Positions 33,363 to 45,229 of a stretch of 64,000 bases of DNA are shown piece after piece. Position 1 is the stretch's first letter; each line of letters starts with the position of its first letter. Both the position numbers and the translations under genes were made by a program. This DNA is from Chrysemys picta bellii. Taxonomy: Eukaryota > Chordata > Testudines > Emydidae. The stretch covers positions 26,138,998 to 26,202,997 of the forward strand of contig NC_088791.1 of the NCBI RefSeq assembly GCF_011386835.1, written 5' to 3'. Below the pieces are notes generated by a model. That model was not told where the DNA came from. It was given only the letters and a program-made list of their open reading frames with translations, and did no database searches.

Positions 33363-33900
33363 GAGAACTATAGACAAAAAAACTGGATGCAAGTGCCAAG
33401 TATTATTTTCTTCATTCAGCCAGGGACTGCTATAATCCTTGTAAGCTAATTGAAAAGAACAGTTTATAAAACTTGTGGGAGTTTAGAGGTGATTAACAAA
33501 CCCTTGGTGATTATATATCTACAATTATAGTAAATACTTGCCTCTAGGGCTCAAACTGTAATTGAAAAACAAAAGATGAGATATAAATGGTGTGACTGGT
33601 AGAAAGCCAAGAACGGAAACAATGGAATATTCTTGCAGAAAATTGTGGGAAAGTCACAAAGCAAAGCTGAGATTTGGCATAGCATACAGCTGGCAGGAAG
33701 TTCTAAAAGTGTTCTAGTTTAATTATTATCCCTGACTGGGTCAAAATGTTGCAAAATAAAATAAATACATTACATAATGTAAAGGGTAGACATGACAAGA
33801 TCAATAGACTATCAGTGTGATTGATAGCCATATATGGGTTAATATAATCACATGCAGCACGGCAATCATTGTTAGTCTGGTAACTGAACTCAATCAGAAA

Positions 33901-33948
33901 GTATCATAGGGGTAGCCGTGTTAGTCTGAATCTGTAAAAAGCAACAGT
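33901..33948 (-). mobile_element. SINE 3' tail fragment
   Basis: GTATCATAGGGGTAGCCGTG followed by TTAGTCTGAATCTGTAAAAAGCAACAG is the antisense tail of the fold-back SINE family, ending exactly at the internal A-tract region where the inverted arms of the other copies end. No second arm is present here. Confidence 0.7.
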
Positions 33949-33949
33949 G

Positions 33950-36395
33950 TACCATTCCCAATCAGACAGACTGGGAGAGATTTAATGAGACCTTGCAAAG
34001 TGTGGTGCAGAATTTCATAGCCTCGGGATACCATGCGGCATAGTCTTATATGACTACTGTGTGCTGGAACCTGGCCACAGTCTTTTCCAAGAGGCCCACG
34101 CCGATCCTCTCAAGTGGATTCCCTACCATGGGGAGGCATATCAGTGAGGACTGGAGTGCCTTCCCTTGATTTGTCCACTCGCATTCTGGCAGAAGGCACA
34201 GTACTCTTGTATCGCATGGTGGACGCCTGGCCAATATAACTGAACCATCACTCAATGGAGTGTTGCCATATCCTCTGGGGGACTCCTTGGTCGGGGGACA
34301 TGTGCCAGGTGTAGTATTTCCCTGCAATATTTCTCTGGGACAAGCAGTGTATTTTAACCTCCTCCACCTGGTGGTCCTTCTGTGTTCTCTATATTTTCTC
34401 TTCCTCTAGCTTGAAGTGTGGCCACTGTTTCAGGAATCGAGGTTCCACCACCTCATGGTTGACCTGGCAAGCTGTTCATAGGCTCATCCTAAAGTTGGGT
34501 CATTTCTTTGTTCCTCCACGAAATCCACGTTGTCCAAAAAATGTCAGTTATTGCTGGCTCGTTTAATTTCTCCTGTCATTCATACCTCTTGGGGAAAAGT
34601 CTATCCCACTCCAGTCAAGGTGTCCGTGAGGGCAGATGTTCCTTCTCCTGGGTCTTCCTCCTTGCCTTCATCTGCTAAGACTTGCAGCTCCATTGTCTCC
34701 CTGTTCCTGGCATTGCTGTCAGACCCTTCCAGAGGCTCCCTGTTCTTGGACTTTAACAAGTCTCTTAAAAGAAACAAAAAAAACCCCAAAAAACCCTTCC
34801 AATCTTGCCCGTTTATCATAGGATATGTGATCTTCAGGGCTACTCCCACGCAGATTGCCTCATTGTGGTTCTGCACCCTCAGCTGTACCTTTTTTATGGG
34901 ATAAGGATGCATATCCCCATGGATGCACTGCAAATAGATGTCAAGTATTAGGGGGTAGCCGTGTTAGTCTGTATCTACAAAAACAACAAGGAGTCTGGTG
35001 GCACCTTAAAGACTAACAGATCTGTTAGTCTTTAAGGTGCCACCAGACTCCTTGTTGTTTTTGCAAATAGATGCTGCCCATGGGAACCATTTCAGGCCCC
35101 ACCAGACTCTCCCTCACCAGAGAGTCTGGCAGCACCCTGAGTCTGACCATCCTTGTGCCTCCATGGCATTGACCCATAAGGGCACTAGTAGTTTCATTGG
35201 CCACTTCTTTTGGGCCCTAGATTCAGCCACCCATAGTTGGCCATAGAGGCAGTACCCATGTGGGCAGTCATGGTGAACGTGCCCTAGCTCCCTACACACA
35301 AACCAAGCCCCCCATCACTGAGATGGGGGCCTGTCTGGTTCCCTACTGCTCCTGCCCTTTTCAGGAAGGCTGCCCCCCATGGCCTCTGCACTTCTTAAGC
35401 CCAGGTCCTGGCAGAGGCTCATCCACCTACCCCTTTTGATGTGCAACTTATCCTTGCTGGGCCCAGGTAGCCCCGTCCTTCTGGCTCTGCCTTTCTTGCT
35501 CTGCCTGCTGTCACCTGGGTTAATTGAGGCAGTACTGGACCAGCACAAGGAGTCTCCATCATGGGCCTTATGGGGAACAGGTAATTTTCAGACAATGTTA
35601 TGGCCTCAGAGCGTTTTGGGGCAGTGGCGCGTCACCCACTCCCATCCTCTGGGCTGCGAGAATCTGTATGAACTGTTCTAGGACAATTCTTTCAGCTACT
35701 TGGACTCACATCTTTTCATTGGGTTGGAGACACCACTGCCAATGTTCTCTCAGGCCCTGGGCCACTGTCCGTGGTCATGCCCCAGGTGTGAACCTTTCCT
35801 GTCACAACTGCTGGCAATATGTCTTAATGGAAATATCAAAGGCATCTAGGATGGCTACCTTAAATTGAGGGTAGTCTTGTGCAGCTATCACATTGAGACC
35901 CTGGTACACAGTCTGGGCTTTTCCTATCAAGTAGGGCACTAGCAGAGTGGCCCAGCTGGCTACCATGGCAACCCTTTCAAAGGTTACCAAGAACACCTCC
36001 GAGTCGTCCTCTGGTCCCATTTTTGTTAGCTTCAGTGGAAGACTCGGGGCTGGGCCCAGGCCAGTGCCATCCACTGCCAAACTCCCTGGCGTACTCTGGA
36101 CTGAAACAAACAATCTGCTGCACTAGTTGTTGCAGTTGATCTCTTTTCTGGGCCGCTAACTCCCTGAGGAGTTGCTGCTACTATTGCTGCTTCATGGTTT
36201 GCTGGTGTTGCTGGGTGGCCAGCCGCTGGAGCAATTGGGTCTGCTGCTCTTGTTGCTGTTGATCCATATCCCATTTCAGCAGCTTGTCTAAATCCATCTT
36301 TAGCTTGCACTCCTTTCTTTCCCTAGGTTACCTGCATTCTCCACTGCTTTGTAGTGGGCTTTGCTTGGAGGCCAGCAGGCCTAGTTGTCAGGCCA
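33950..36395 (-). pseudogene. Ty3/gypsy retrotransposon remnant: gag, protease, integrase pieces
   Basis: On the minus strand, in order: a Gln-rich Gag N-terminus (MDLDKLLKW at about 36298, then runs of Q), and a capsid segment KMGPEDDSEVFLVTFERVA with WATLLVPYLIGKAQTVYQGL (36030-35870), which is the Gag type from which vertebrate SCAN domains derive. A zinc-knuckle remnant CRELGHVHHDC follows near 35290. Next are a protease-end segment (HPYPIKKVQLRVQ...VALKITYPMINGQDW near 34900-34800) and an integrase HHCC remnant (YWPGVHHAIQEYCAFCPECE near 34220) leading to ERIGVGLLEK. RT and RNase H are missing. Stops and frameshifts are frequent. A fold-back SINE splits it at 34941-35061. Confidence 0.8.
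34941..35061 (-). mobile_element. Fold-back SINE inside the gypsy remnant
   Basis: Arms of about 44 bp (ACAACAAGGAGTCTGGTGGC... and its exact inverse complement) meet at GACTAACAGATCTGTTAGTC. The antisense tail is on the left (GGGGTAGCCGTGTTAGTCTG). The 12-bp duplication TGCAAATAGATG lies at 34929-34940 and 35062-35073. Confidence 0.88.
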
Positions 36396-36399
36396 CGGT

Positions 36400-36512
36400 A
36401 GCATTGCCAACCCTCCAGGATTGTCCTGGAGTTCTCAGGAATTAAAGATTAATCTTTAATTAAAGATTACCATGTGATGAAACGTCCAGGAATACGTCCA
36501 ATCAAAACTGTC
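36400..36512. mobile_element. Small MITE (GGTTGCCAAC-type ends)
   Basis: TTGCCAACCCTCCAGGATTG at the left and ACTGTCAACCCTAG at the right bracket a centre with the palindromic AGATTAATCTTTAATTAAAGATTA. It is a common short turtle repeat and lies between the gypsy remnant and the RTE LINE. Confidence 0.55.
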
Positions 36513-39500
36513 AACCCTAGGCCATGGCCAAGATGTCTTTCAAAGTCTTGGGTTGGCTCTTCTGGACAGCACAGAGGGCCCAGTGGCCAAGTCACAGTTC
36601 ACCGTCCCCGCCTTCCAGATGGAGAAATCGACCATTACTGTGTGTGTGGTGGCCTTCAGGAGTCAATGACTGCCAGTGGTGAAAGCCGAAAGGAAGCCGC
36701 TGGCATGAAGACTGAAGTGCTCAACACCAAGACAAAAACCAAACTTGTTTTTTGAAATGTACGGACAATGTATGAAACAGGGAAGCTAGCTCAGGTCACA
36801 GCAGAGACGCTACAGCTTACACATCCTGGGTGTCAGTGAGAGCATATGGATGGTATGGATGGAGGTATAACAGCCTCTAGAGAAACTTGTTTTCTGGATG
36901 GGATGATGGACAACACCATGACGGTGTTGACAAGAAGGGAGTGGATCATTCCCTGCTTGAATGGAAATCCATCAGAAGGAGACTTATGAGAGCCAGATTG
37001 AAAGGGAAACATAATATCACCCTGATTCAGTGCTATGCTGTGATAAATGACAGTGATGAAGAAGTAAAGAACAAATTCTACCTTACACTAAAGGCGGAGT
37101 TAGAGAGAGTACCACTCCATGACCTAACTATTGTCATGGGGACCTGAATGCCAAGGTCGGTAAGGATAACACACACAACGACAGAGCAATGGGAAGACAT
37201 GGGTGTGGCACCATGAAGGAAAATGGAGAAAGGCTTGTTGATTTCTGTAATGTGAATGACCTAGTCATCAGCAGAACCCTGTTTGATCGTGAAATTCACA
37301 AGCTGACATGGTGTTCTCCAAATGGCAGAGATAAGAACCAGATTGACCGTATCATGATCAATGGCAAATGGCAATGCTCACTGACAGATGTGAAAGTGAG
37401 AAGGGGTGCAGATGTTCGCAGCAACCACCACCTTATGACAGCCTCCATCAAGCTAAAACGGAGAAGGGTGGGTCCACCAAACAAGGGACATAGACCTTAT
37501 GATATTGACAAGCTAAAGTTCCTTGAAACAGAAAGTCTTCGTTCTGCAGTTAAACAACAGGTTTCAAGCACTTGCAGACCTTGATGAAGAGGAGGGGAAT
37601 GCAGATGAGGAGATCAACAAGAAGTGGAACAAAGTAACAGCAATTTATAAACAGAGCAATGAAGTCTGTCTAGGCTACTGGTAGAAGAGAAGGAAGGAGT
37701 GGATTACACACACCATGTGGAATACCATAGAAACCAGATGAGCCCGGAAGAAAAAAAAGTTTTAGAAACAAAATCCCAGAAGCTAAAGGACAAATACCAT
37801 GAGCAGTATAGCATGGCACACCGGGAGATCAAACGCCTTGTGAGTGCGGACAAACTGCATTATATTGATAATCTGGCAACACAAGCAGAGGATGCAGCTG
37901 CTTGTGGTGAACAAGGGACTGTCTACAAAAATGACGTGGCTTATCAGTGGTAAATGGCAGACACCAACAAACACTCATCAGGAACAAACAAGGACACCTA
38001 CGAACAACCGAAAAAGAACAAGAAATGCACTGGACAGAGCATTTAAAAGAATTGCTGAACCTAAAGAGGAAGCCACCTAAAGAGGAAGCAAACATCCAGG
38101 AGGCAGAAGAAGATCGTGATATCAACATAGGCACCCCAACTAAGGAAGAGATCATTCAAGCCATCAAATCCTTTAAAAAATGGGAAAGCTCCTGGCAAGG
38201 ATAACTTGAATGCAGAATTGTTCAAGGTAAATCCTAAATTAGCAGCATCTATCCTGGCCCCTCTATTTACATCAGTCTAGGAAAGGGAAGAAGTGCCAGA
38301 TGAGTGGACTAATGGGGTTACTGTGAAGATACCAAAGAAAGGAACTCTCAGTGATTGTAGTAACTGGCATGGCATCACACTTTTATCTGTGCCAATCAAA
38401 GTATTGTGTAAGATCATAGTCCAGTGTATATCAGAGGCAGTTGATAGCGTTCTCAGAAAAGAGCAAGCTGGTTTTTAGAAAGGACATGGATTCACAGACC
38501 AGATCTTCACTCTACGAAACATAATAGAACAGTGCTTAGAATGGCAACGGCAACTCTACATAATTTTATAGGCTTTAGATAGCATCCACAGGACCAGGCT
38601 ATGGCACGTTCTGTGGGCATATGGAAAGCTTCTATTTAACTTTACATGCAGTGTTGATCACAGTGAGCTCAGTTTTGAAGTCAAAACAGGAGCATGTCAG
38701 GGGTGTGTAATGTCTGCAATCCTCTTTAACATTGCCATCGAGTGGGCAATGCGGCGTACAACAGAAGACATGCCAAGAGGTATTAAATGGACACTCTTCT
38801 CATCCCTTGAAGAACTGAACTTTGCAGATGATGTCGCTCTCCTATCACATACCCAACACCAAATACAAGAAAAAACAACTTGACTCAACGCATTCAGCCA
38901 GCAAATTGGACTGAAAATCAACCACAATAAGACAAGATATCATGACCTTTAATATTGCATCATCTCACCATCACCAATGCAGATAGAGGATTATGTTCTC
39001 ACCAATGTAGAAACATTCACATACTTGGGCAGCACCATCAGCCAGGACGGTGGAACAAACCAGGACATCCGGAACAAAATCAAAGTCAGGAACACCTTCA
39101 GGAGCTTAAATACAGCCTGGAAATCATCAAAATACTACACCAAAACCAAACTCAAGATTTATCAGAGTTGCGTACTTTCAACAGTACTTTATAGTGCAGA
39201 GTACTGGGGAATGAGAAGGTATAACATGTCCAAACTGTCTTCATTCCATACAACCTGCCTCAGAAAAATCCCCTGTATCTTTTGGCCCAGAACAATCTCA
39301 AACCAAGATCTATTGACACAGTGCAGCCAAGAGGATCTGAGCACCATCATTGCCAGGAGGCGTTGGAGATGGATCGGTCATGTGCTTCGGATGGAAATGG
39401 ATTCCATCAGCAGAGTAGCAATAAGATGGACACCTGAAGGCAAGCGAAAATGAGGCCACCCAAAAACATGGTGAAGAGCTGTGGAAGCCGAGCTGAAAAA

Positions 39501-39625
39501 CCTGGGGCACAGCTGGGGAACCATTGAAAGACTTGCCAGAAACAGCCAGGAATGGAGGAACTTTGTCTCTGCCCTAAACACCAGAGGCCTAATAGGAACA
39601 TGATGATGATGATGATGATGATTCC
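36513..39625 (+). pseudogene. RTE-clade LINE copy 2, heavily degraded
   Basis: The order of remnants follows an RTE element. There is an upstream region (KEAAGMKTEVLNTKTKTKL near 36690), the endonuclease start NVRTMYETGKLAQVTAETLQ near 36756, and IQCYAVINDSDEE near 37028. KLTWCSPNGRDKNQID (about 37300) and RRGADVRSNHHL (37400), the last corresponding to the SDH motif with Asp lost, close the endonuclease. RT pieces are KIPKKGTLSDCSNWHGITLL (about 38327), GACQGCVMS (38690) and ELNFADDVALL (38812). The C-terminal RRRWRWIGHVLRMEMDS lies near 39360. Stops and frameshifts throughout. It ends with a (GAT)n tail at 39601-39621, the simple-repeat tail of RTE elements. Confidence 0.85.
39601..39621 (+). 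repeat. (TGA)n simple repeat, RTE tail
   Basis: Seven TGA/GAT units follow directly on the RTE coding remnant. RTE elements typically end in short tandem repeats instead of poly-A. Confidence 0.85.
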
Positions 39626-39629
39626 TTTT

Positions 39630-40789
39630 TAAGCTTAGTGTGGGGGCTGTAAACCCCATCACATCATCTATTACCTATAGGATAGAACTAATGTTACAAG
39701 TAGACTACCAGGTCTGCTATAGTTAAGGTTTACATTTAAAAAAATAACTACTACTGTCTGTCAAGGCATGTAAAATGAGTTCAAAATTTAAAAAAAAAAC
39801 CTCTTCTAGTTTGACTACATTGGGATGATGACTGTTTGTGGGTGACATTATTCAGGGCACCATGTATTCTGTGGCACAAAATTTGCCATGGAAACCACCT
39901 TTTGACACAGAATTGTGCAACAAAACTAATCTTTCATTTACAAAGAATATTTCTATCCCGTATTGTTGTGAAGAAACCCTTGAAAACATGTACATAATGA
40001 CTCTGGATTCAGTCTGAAATAAGAGCCTTGAGAGAGATGAACTACCAAATTAATTTCATTAGGGTGTAAACTGAAATTTAAAGATGACAATTTAAATAAC
40101 ATTAATGATTTCACTGATGATCTGAGCAGAAACATTCAACTAATGTTGTTATGCCACATTCCTAAACTCCCTCCCGTGGCTTCTAAGGTTACAAAAGTCC
40201 AAGTTATTACCTAGCCAACTGTCGACACCTCTAGCTTCCCCCCTTGAAGTTATGCATTTTCAATACAAAAAAAAAAGACAGTGCAAAACACAAATGCTAC
40301 GCTATGTTGAAAACTAGGTTTGTGGGAACATCATAAAATTGACTTTGTTATAAGAATTAATAACACAAGGGATACTCTGCTGGTTATTTATGTTCATATT
40401 TAATTCATGAAAAAAACCTCAGTTTTTTAATTTACATTACGCTGCTGCAGAGTTTCCCGTCTGCTGCACTAGAGTGCTGTAGAATCCAGGCAGGGATCAT
40501 GCAGAATTTAAATCCAGCCTGCTGTGAAATACATGGCCTATAGTTTTTTTGACTGATGAGAGCCTGGAAATTTGGATTACGAGGGGAATACAACAGGGCT
40601 ATTAAAATGATTAAATTAATTCATTACAGGATGGAGATTGGCCACCTACAAAACCTTATGACTGAACACCAGGTGTAATTTATCAGAGATTCTCTATATT
40701 GCGATTTTTCACAACAATACCAGTAAAGACTTAACCTTCATGGTGAATATCTGATCAAGGAGCAGAGGGTACAACAGAAAGAGCTAAAT
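39630..40789. other. Intergenic, nothing recognised
   Basis: This is AT-rich sequence between the RTE tail and the solo LTR with no gene, repeat ends or RNA that I can support. Confidence 0.5.
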
Positions 40790-40794
40790 TCATC

Positions 40795-41443
40795 TGTAAT
40801 GAAGCGAAGACTCACCAGCGCAGCGCCTCCTGCTGGGTGCCTTGGGAATTAGCTCTTTTCCAGCCTTGGAGCTCCCTCTGCTGGATGGTGGCTCATCTGC
40901 CTCAGGCCCCCATGTCCCTCCCGGACCCCGGTGCCCCTTACTCTGGGGTTCTGCCCACTGCAGTACTCCCACACACAGGGTCTCCCCTTCCAGGGAGAAC
41001 CCCCAACCCTCTATACTCACCTTGCCTCAGTGGCTACTGCCAGTCGTCATCTAGCCCCTGTTCACTGGGGCAAACTGCAGTCTGTAAAGGCCGCTCATCA
41101 TTGGCAAGGGGGTCGGACCAGCTGCCTCTGTCTAACCTCGGGCTGCACCTCTGCAACCCCAGCACCTGCTTGGGCCTTTCACAAGGCCTCAGCCTGGGGA
41201 GCTGCCATGCTGGAGCTCCCCAGTTCCTCTTGCCTTTCCCCAGCCCTGCTCCGCTTCAGGTACCCTTTTCTCCCAGGCAGCTAGATCCTTCCCCCTCCAA
41301 GGCTGGGGAGAGACTGACTCAGCTCCTGGCTCACAGCCCTTTTATAGGGCCAGCTGTGGCTTGATTGGGCATGGCCCCAGCTGTGGCTGCTTCCCCAATC
41401 AGCCTAGCTTTTTCCACCCAAGCGGGATAACTGCCCCGCTACA
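40795..41443 (-). repeat. Solo LTR with 5-bp target duplication
   Basis: Read on minus, the element begins TGTAGCGGGGC and ends CTTCATTACA. The pentamer TCATC occurs directly outside both ends (40790-40794 and 41444-41448). A TATA box (CCCTATAAAAGG on minus) sits at about 41338-41349, consistent with the minus orientation. It is 649 bp long with no internal coding. The 175-codon open frame on plus (40837-41364) is a by-product of GC-rich LTR sequence. Confidence 0.88.
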
Positions 41444-41559
41444 TCATCCGAATGGAGAAGAGCCACATTAGACCCTTTGGTAGGATGCTCAAAGGGCCTG
41501 GCAGGCTATTGGTTAGCAAACCCGACTTCTGACCCCTTGATTCTCTGACCAGGCAGCAG

Positions 41560-42100
41560 AGGTGCTTGATTCCTGAGCTTAGGTGGGTGGAGACCAAAAG
41601 ATTCCCTGCATCCAGGCCTCAGCCCTTACAAAGCTGTGGTAGGGGGACCCAGGCCTTCCCTCTCCACTGGGTCCCAATCCAGGACCCTGTGGGAAGCAAC
41701 AATGGCAGGTCTTCCAGGCAGAGAACCTAGTTCGCCTGCCCTGGGCTTCTTCCTGTCTAGGTCCCTGCAGTTTAGGGCATGGCCCCTATAGTTCAAACAG
41801 TCTGTAGTGGCTTGCCTGGAGTAGCCTCTTGTGGCATCCTGCTATGACTTTAGGTCCCTTGGGGTGGGGCGGATGTAAGGTTGGAGGAGCCTAGCTCCAT
41901 AATGTCCTTAAAGTCAATAATAAAGTTCACTCACTGCTGGGTGCTCCCCAGTTCTCAACGTTCTCTCAGTCAGGGACACAGTGCTGCTCCTCTGGCAGCT
42001 GTCCTGGCTGTCAGGCTTGTAGTGACACTCCCTTCATGTAGAGAGGGAGATCCACCCCCTCCTCTTCACCATTCAGCCCTGAACAGAGCCAGAGTCTCCC
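41560..42100 (-). repeat. LTR-like fragment (family shared with 48930-49462)
   Basis: GGGGACCCAGGCCTTCCCTC, CACTGGGTCCCAATCCAGGAC and CCTGCCCTGGGCTTCTTCC match, in the same order, the segments GGGACCCAGGCCCACCCTC, TCTGGGTCCCAGCCCAGGGG and CCCCTGGGCTACTTCC of the fragment near 48960. The boundaries are unclear in this copy. Confidence 0.5.
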
Positions 42101-42179
42101 CTTTTCTTCCCCCTCCAGGTCTGGCATTGACTGCAGGTGTTACAAGGCAGGGCTTGCTGGGCTCATAAGTCTCTTCAGC

Positions 42180-43960
42180 CCTTTTTTTTGTCCCAGCCTG
42201 CTCACTTGGCAACCCAGCAAGCGTAGCTAGAACCAGTGAGCCCCTTCCAATTGATTGCACTTCCTGATTGGGCAGGGGAGCCAGTAGTTTGCTACTTGAT
42301 CGTTGCAACAGCAACAGCTCCTCAGTGCACACCATGCCTACAATTACCCTGCTCTCACTTCCGTTTCCTGCTGCAGCCTGCAACTCCAAGTATTGAGGTT
42401 GTGCCACAGCTCCACCATGGCATGACATTTTGGCCACTTTAACTCCAGGAATCTGATTTTCAGCTATTTCTGGTGACCGACATTACAAAAATATATTAAA
42501 GACTACGTTCAGGTGTCTGACCTCTGCACTGACACTAACGGGCTGTGCACAAGACCAGTGGGCCTTCTCCAGATTCTTCCAATGCCCTTGGTCCACCCTT
42601 TTCAATGGATTTCATTGTGGAACTGCCTTGCTCCCAAAGGCGCTCAATGATCCTGGCCTTTGTGGTCCTCTTGACAAAAATGGCTCATTCATCCCCTGCC
42701 ATACCTCCCATGAGTCTGTGAAATGGCCCAGCTCTTCTTGGAACATGTCTTCCAGTACCGTGGCATGCCAGAACATATCATTTCTGGCCAAGGCCCCCCA
42801 TTTGTCTTCCATCTTGCCACCAAGCTCTTCGTTTCCAATTGCCTACCACCCTTAGACTGACAGCCAAACAAAACAGTAAGCCAGACATTGGAACCGTACC
42901 ACCAGTTTCCTGAATTTTCACCAAGATGACTGGGTTTCCCTATTATCTTTGGCCAAATTCAGTTATAACAACTCAACCCACACATCCACCCAGCTCAGGC
43001 TGTTTTTTGTGAACTTTGGTTTTCACCCCCTGGTTTCACTCTAAACTAGCAGAAGAGCCTTGTTCCTCCATTTCCTCCAAATTCATCTGGAGAATTTGGC
43101 CACTGCCAAGGAGTGCAATAAGAGCTATGCCACTTGACTTGGCAAACTACCCTTGACTTCAACATGGCTCACGGCCCAGAATTTTAAGTCAACCCTTCCC
43201 TCTGCCAAGCTTGACCACAAGTACTTCAGCCCCTTCCAGGTCACCCAGAAGATAAATCCAGTGGCCTTTAAGCTCCAGCTCCCCAAGTTCCTCAAAATCT
43301 ACCCCATCTTCCATATCTGCCTTCTCAAGCCATTCTCTGGCAACCCCTTTCCTGGGCAGATGGATTCACTACCACCACACATAATAGTCCAGGGGCAGGA
43401 AGAGTATGAGGTCTATAAAATCCTTGATTCCCAAAGGGTAAGGGGTAAGCTTCAGTACCTAATGGGTTGGAAGGGGTAGGTGCCAGAGGAGAAATCTGGG
43501 AGTCTGTAGAAAACATCCATGCCCCCATCCTGTTATAAGAATTCCATCAATTCCCCAATAAACCAGGACCAATGGTCCCTAGAAGGAGCCCTAAGGGAGA
43601 GGGTACTGTCAGGAACACAGCTGACTCCCAGCTTGGTCACTAAGCAACCCAACAAGCTCATCTGGAACCAATGAGCCCCATCCAAAAGGTCTCACTTCCT
43701 GATTGGGCAGAGGAGCCATCAGTTTGCTACTTGAGCCTTGCAGCAGTACAGTGGCTGCTCATTGGAGCACCACACCAGCAGCTGCACTTACCTGCTCTCA
43801 CTTCCGCTTCCTACTCCAGCATGCGTCCAGCCTTACTCTAATCCCTGCTCCTGCCTTACTCCCAACCCTTTTCCTGCTCCAGCCCCAACCTATACCTGCC
43901 GTGTTCTGGTTTCTGACTCCTGGTTCTGATTCTTGACTATGTACCTGACCACAACTCCAT
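42180..43960 (+). pseudogene. Ty3/gypsy chromovirus remnant: LTR pieces, integrase with chromodomain
   Basis: A core integrase remnant begins near 42585 (STLFNGFHCG / MDFIVELPCS in alternating frames) and includes CHTSHESVK and HIISGQGPPF. The C-terminal domain, open from 43153 to 43479, has KLDHKYFSPFQVTQKINPVAFKL, KIYPIFHICLLKPF and the chromodomain start EEYEVYKILDSQRVRGKLQYLMGWKG. Similar LTR-type sequences bracket it: GGAACCAATGAGCCCCATCC...CACTTCCTGATTGGGCAG at about 43660 and GAACCAGTGAGCCCCTTCC...CACTTCCTGATTGGGCAG at about 42230. The downstream LTR starts TGTCAGGAACACAG at 43607. Everything between the upstream LTR and the integrase is deleted. Confidence 0.8.
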
Positions 43961-44370
43961 CTTACCCTTCAGCTTAGGCTTTGGGTTCTGACTCCTAGCT
44001 CTGACCTTTGGTTCATCTCTAACTATGACTCCAGCTTACCCCTTAGCTTAGGCTTGGACATCTGATTCTGACCTTTGTCTTGGCCCCTCGACCCTGATCC
44101 CAGCTTCACCCTTGGACCGGTGCCTTATTCCTGGAGCTATGCTTGTCATTATCCAAACTGCCACCTCCTCCAACAGGCAAGGTCCTGCTCCACCCACTAA
44201 GTAGGCTGCCCATGTCCCAACAGTTTACACTTTTCAGCTGGTGTGAAGTTTCTTTGCTCCATCACACAACACACACCCTTTATGACTCCATTTGGGATAG
44301 GTCTCTCCCCCACATCTCTCAAAAGGAAATCCACATTCAGGTGAGCTCTTCCAGACTGGTGTTGGACATG
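43961..44370. other. Probable remaining LTR sequence, no gene
   Basis: Pyrimidine-rich repeats of GACTCCTAGCTCTGACC and GATTCTGACCTTTG continue from the gypsy LTR to about 44130. Beyond that I see nothing definite. Confidence 0.4.
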
Positions 44371-45215
44371 GAAGGAGAAAGGCTGTAGGGCCAGGTACTA
44401 CCTCATAAATTGGGGGTTAATGTCCTTCCTGGCATGAGCCAATGTAGAGGGGCATGGTCCATGACTTAAGTGAAGTGAGTGCCCAGGAGGCAGGATCAAA
44501 GTGAGTCAATAGCCCATTTCACTACTCCACATAGCACTGCCCCATATTCATTGTGAGAAGGTTTCTATCATGCTGCTGGCCAAAATCCATGAGAACAACG
44601 AACTGCCTTAGTATGCAAACTTCTTCAACCACCCACCAGCTAGCCTGTTTTCTAGATGCCCTTTATGATTATTTATGCCACCACCAGGACATGACAGTGG
44701 AATCTGCTTGGTACTACAAGTGGTCAGCATCAATAATCATTAGTCACTCTTGTCACTGACCCAACCATCTGTCCACCAGGTTTTGATCTGCCAAGGCACC
44801 CTGGTCACCTCTGAACCAGTTTCGAACAGGTCAGGGCAACTGTATGGCCAATATCTTTAAATGGGGTTTTTCTAATGACCCACAATGCAACTGCAGTCAA
44901 CTTCAGACTATGCCACATATCCTTGACAAGTGACCACCTACTTATTTTTATGGTGGGCTACCGGCTCTCCACCTGTCTGATGATGACGCCATCAAATGGC
45001 TGGGCACATTGTGCATACGCTGAGAGATTTCACTGCCAGTGCCTCCTTTTCAATTATGGAATAAGCCTTCTCCCTTAGGAACAACATCCAGATAATGCAG
45101 AGGATAGGGTGCTCATCACCTTCCACTACCTAGGATAAGATGACCCCTAATCCTGCATCCAAGGCATCCATCTGTAGTAGGAATTCCCTGGGGAAGTCAG
45201 GGCTATATAACACTA
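44370..45215 (-). pseudogene. Ty3/gypsy RNase H remnant
   Basis: On minus, near 45180-45030, the translation reads LQMDALDAGLGVILS, VVEGDEHPI and FLREKAYSIIEKEALAVK, the conserved RNase H stretch of gypsy pol, including the D and E positions. It is frameshifted and stop-ridden. The orientation is opposite to the neighbouring chromovirus remnant, so it is a separate insertion. Confidence 0.75.
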
Positions 45216-45229
45216 GTTCTCGGCTGAGC

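Noticed and set aside
40837..41364. 175-codon open frame
   Set aside because: It lies wholly within a solo LTR with defined ends, in antisense to the LTR promoter.
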